Source: Chelatococcus sp. HY11 (GTDB lineage Bacteria > Pseudomonadota > Alphaproteobacteria > Rhizobiales > Beijerinckiaceae). From it: a DNA stretch of 64,000 nucleotides. How positions within the stretch are numbered: position 1 is the first letter of the stretch; each line of letters begins with the position of its first letter. The stretch covers positions 2,170,001-2,234,000 of the forward strand of contig NZ_JAHBRX010000001.1 in the NCBI RefSeq assembly GCF_018398335.1. Direction: 5' to 3'. Made by a program: the position numbers and the translations under genes. Below the pieces are notes generated by a model. The model did not search any database, was not told the origin of the DNA, and saw only the letters and a program-made list of their open reading frames with translations. Below, one piece after another: positions 63,995 through 64,000 of the stretch.

Positions 63995-64000
63995 CCTTCG

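Overview
The window reads as a GC-rich alphaproteobacterial chromosome segment, most likely from the order Hyphomicrobiales (Rhizobiales). The supporting signs are a hisZ-hisG pair, a CIRCE-controlled groESL operon, a PdhS/PleC-type histidine kinase, phasins, a DUF2076 protein, a trimeric autotransporter and a tRNA-His gene with A73 and no encoded G-1 (a known alphaproteobacterial trait). Families near Chelatococcus, Bosea or Beijerinckiaceae would fit, but the genus is an inference. Gene density is high, most genes are housekeeping, and no transposase, phage gene, rRNA or CRISPR array was seen.

Layout. 1-4.9 kb: the end of hisZ, hisG, a META-domain lipoprotein-like gene, then groES-groEL with CIRCE, promoter and terminator. 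5.1-5.6 kb: an AT-richer orphan gene with one RTX-like nonapeptide. 5.8-13.9 kb: an SbmA/YddA-type ABC exporter, a Wzx-type flippase, an L,D-transpeptidase, a DUF2076 protein, an omega-amino-acid:pyruvate aminotransferase and a HAD-IIA phosphatase. 14.1-17.3 kb: a CheY-like receiver, ribF and a chemoreceptor without a ligand-binding domain. 17.6-24.9 kb: ileS-lspA, an exported protein and two M16 peptidases (one with and one without the zinc motif). 25-32.1 kb: pgi, mutL, rsmD, an RsuA/RluB-family pseudouridine synthase with long repetitive tails, and tadA, separated by palindromic extragenic repeats.

32.4-42.5 kb holds two-carbon metabolism: malate synthase (aceB) and, further on, glycolate oxidase glcDEF opposite a LysR regulator. 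Together they could take glycolate through glyoxylate to malate. Between them sit a soluble chemoreceptor with a PilZ domain and a C-terminal sensor-like domain, and a small protein resembling nitrile-hydratase-type (NHLP) leader peptides. 42.9-50.8 kb: a 1227-residue YadA-type adhesin and a ~1200-residue PdhS-like kinase. 51-53 kb: two phasins, the first behind a palindromic operator built of two TGC-N3-GCA boxes, then tRNA-His. 54.4-58.5 kb: a glutamate dehydrogenase, a large AT-richer DUF4214 protein and an NTF2-like protein.

58.7-64 kb: a probable substrate-inducible import and catabolic cluster. The permease, substrate-binding protein, short-chain dehydrogenase and a small ferredoxin-fold-like protein run leftward; the ATPase and an IclR-family regulator run rightward. 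The divergent promoter region carries two tandem GGAAC-N3-GTTCY boxes that look like the regulator's operators.

The most distinctive items are the MCP-PilZ-sensor fusion, the NHLP-like peptide, the IclR boxes, the phasin operator, the two AT-rich secretion-type orphans, and a palindromic intergenic motif whose two copies differ by compensatory base changes.
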